Position numbers and translations under genes: made by a program. A stretch of DNA of 64,000 bases from assembly GCF_017654505.1 (NCBI RefSeq), contig NC_054548.1, forward strand, positions 26,506,969 to 26,570,968, given 5' to 3'. Below are positions 62,477 to 64,000 of this stretch, piece after piece. A model generated the notes under the pieces. The model saw nothing but the letters and a program-made list of their open reading frames with translations, was not told where the DNA came from and made no database searches. How positions within the stretch are numbered: the first letter of the stretch is position 1; each line of letters begins with the position of its first letter. The DNA comes from Polyodon spathula. Taxonomy: Eukaryota; Chordata; Actinopteri; Acipenseriformes; Polyodontidae.

Positions 62477-62828
62477 AGGTGACCACCTTTTCAAAATGCA
62501 AAAATGGGACATTAGACGGTGGCCACTTCTAAAAAAACAATATAATAATAAGAAAAAATGACAAAGTGGGCTTCTCGCGAGGGGGGGGGGGGGGGGGGGG
62601 GGGGGGGGTGAATGTAATGCAATATTTTGTCTATACACAGATATGCTATGGTTTAACTGTAGCGCTATAAACAGATATGCTATGGTTTGACTGTGTCGCT
62701 AAACTGTAAGATTGCACTGTTTCTATGAATTCGGGACAAATGCCACCCTGGAGGCATTAAGCCCGGGACTGGGACTTGATCTTTACATTTCGTGACTGTC
62801 CTGCCCAATTATGGACAGGTGGTCACCC
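62477..62828. mobile_element. Unclassified MITE, 352 bp, TA-flanked
   Basis: The left end AGGTGACCACCT and right end AGGTGGTCACCC are 12-bp inverted repeats with one mismatch, flanked by TA at 62475-62476 and 62829-62830. The interior holds a 28-bp poly-G tract (62581-62608) and a near-duplicate, ACAGATATGCTATGGTTTRA, at about 62637 and 62672. No coding capacity. Superfamily not assigned. Confidence 0.65.
62581..62608. repeat. Poly-G tract, 28 bp
   Basis: Uninterrupted G run; the true length may differ. Confidence 0.9.
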
Positions 62829-62830
62829 TA

Positions 62831-64000
62831 CTTGTATCACAGTGATTTCTTGCCAGTTCAAGGGGAGACCTCAGCCTCTACTGAGTTTGTTGGCCTCATT
62901 TATGGATAAGCATCCTGAACTAACCTAAGGACCACATTACCCTCTTACTACAAGGCTGCCTTTTTATGTTTAATTATCTTAATGCAATTGTTGTAACTAT
63001 AAAGTATAATTAACACCATGTCTGCTTCCATGGATTAGTTAATTAAATACTCCCTGTAGCGTGAGCTTAAATGTAGTAGAAGCTGTAAACTGGCCTGGGG
63101 GTGGGGGGTTACAATTGCTTGGCCTAGTTTATCTGATTATAGGAAAATCTACTGTTAGGTCACTTAATTTTATAAACATTTAATGTAACTGTACACACAC
63201 AGCATGCACATGCATACATTTTAAACACATTGAAACAGATTAAGGATGATTGTTATAGATCAGACAATACAGTAATTAATAAAGTTAAAGAAAAAGTGAG
63301 AAATATGTTAATTTTCTTTTTAATGTTTTGAAAAACTGGCCAGAAGCATTTGGGTAGGGGATTCATAAATATTACTTGACAATACACTGGTAACAGCACC
63401 ATAGAGAAAACTTTTCACCATTTTACTTGAAAACCTACCTACAGTCAATATCATAAATGCATCTATGCCTTTAACTAATCCCTTACTACATGACCAACTA
63501 TCTGATTTTTCCTGTTACTGACAATTGCCATAAAATAATATGAAGCAGAACATAACCCTGTTACTAAGCTAAACCAGTAACAGCTGTTTGGTGCAAACCT
63601 CAGGTTTTATAAATGGCAAACTTTAAATCATGACAGTAACTATATGTGAAGTTTAAACACAATAAATCATCCAATGAAGATTTGGCTACGAATGTATGGC
63701 GAGCTTTAAAAATTGTTTCTTTTTAAAACACCTATAGATACCTGCTACCACCATCTGGAGCTTAAGTCAGTGTATACACTAGGCCAGCAGTAAAGCTGTT
63801 ACTCTACAACCACACTGACAAGCTCTGCCAGCAAGAACCAAATACATTTTTTTTAAAAACATATCAGTATATTGTGTTAACATAAAAAGTATGGGCCACA
63901 ATTGAACGTACATTACCTTCCAGTCATGCCTGCAGTGTGTCACGTCTGTTTGTTTAAAGTAGTTTTGCAAGGTTTTCTGATATATTTTGAACTGCTGTCA
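62831..64000. other. Intronic sequence, no gene seen
   Basis: No exon, RNA gene or classified repeat recognised to the end of the window. Confidence 0.45.

Overview
The window reads as vertebrate, most likely ray-finned fish, nuclear DNA. It is AT-rich and full of long TA, CA, GA and AAT microsatellites. It carries many decayed fish-type transposons: Tc1, piggyBac, hAT-like and DIRS elements, a Penelope-like element, an L1-like fragment and solo LTRs. There are no bacterial-style operons. A non-teleost fish such as a sturgeon or relative is only a guess.

One host coding exon is recognisable: a 166-bp internal exon on the minus strand (22288-22453) of a glypican, best matched to GPC6. It has an AG acceptor, a GT donor and six cysteines of the glypican cysteine-rich core. 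Its neighbouring exons were not seen, so nearly everything else is read as intron of one very large gene transcribed right to left. All other recognisable coding sequence is broken transposon protein.

Layout. 1-4.3 kb: AT-rich intron. 4.3-6.1 kb: internally deleted piggyBac with TTAA ends. 7.5 kb: L1-like reverse transcriptase scrap. 11.6-12.8 kb: 1.18-kb LTR-like unit with a 4-bp duplication. 17.0 and 25.0 kb: two solo LTRs with TGTGGYAG/CTGCCACA ends. 18 kb: Tc1 fragment. 22.3 kb: gpc6 exon. 22.9-23.7 kb: deleted Tc1. 29.8-32.9 kb: tyrosine-recombinase retrotransposon remnant lying between hAT-like ends. 34.2 kb: Penelope-like C-terminus. 35.0-41.0 kb: dense cluster of two solo LTRs of one family in opposite orientation, three Tc1 elements in a row (one carrying one of those LTRs) and a Tc1 scrap. 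42.2-43.5 kb: unclassified GC-richer repeat. 43.7-44.3 kb: 27-bp minisatellite. 45.7-47.0 kb: second copy of the third Tc1 family. 50.9 and 61.7 kb: two copies of one MITE. 53.6-54.7 kb: inverted-repeat-bounded repeat holding about four 125-bp units, one with a perfect DR1 nuclear-receptor motif. 59.2-59.7 kb: solo LTR. 60.2-61.6 kb: compact DIRS-1-like element with inverted terminal repeats and an internal complementary region. 62.5-62.8 kb: TA-flanked MITE.

The nesting gives a relative history. The LTR at 40.0 kb entered an already resident Tc1 element. The LTR at 59.2 kb lies inside a candidate hAT-like unit. No complete, intact mobile-element gene is present, and no novel gene system can be demonstrated. 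The items most worth a second look are the DR1-bearing tandem repeat, the compact DIRS element and the unclassified 42-43.5 kb repeat.
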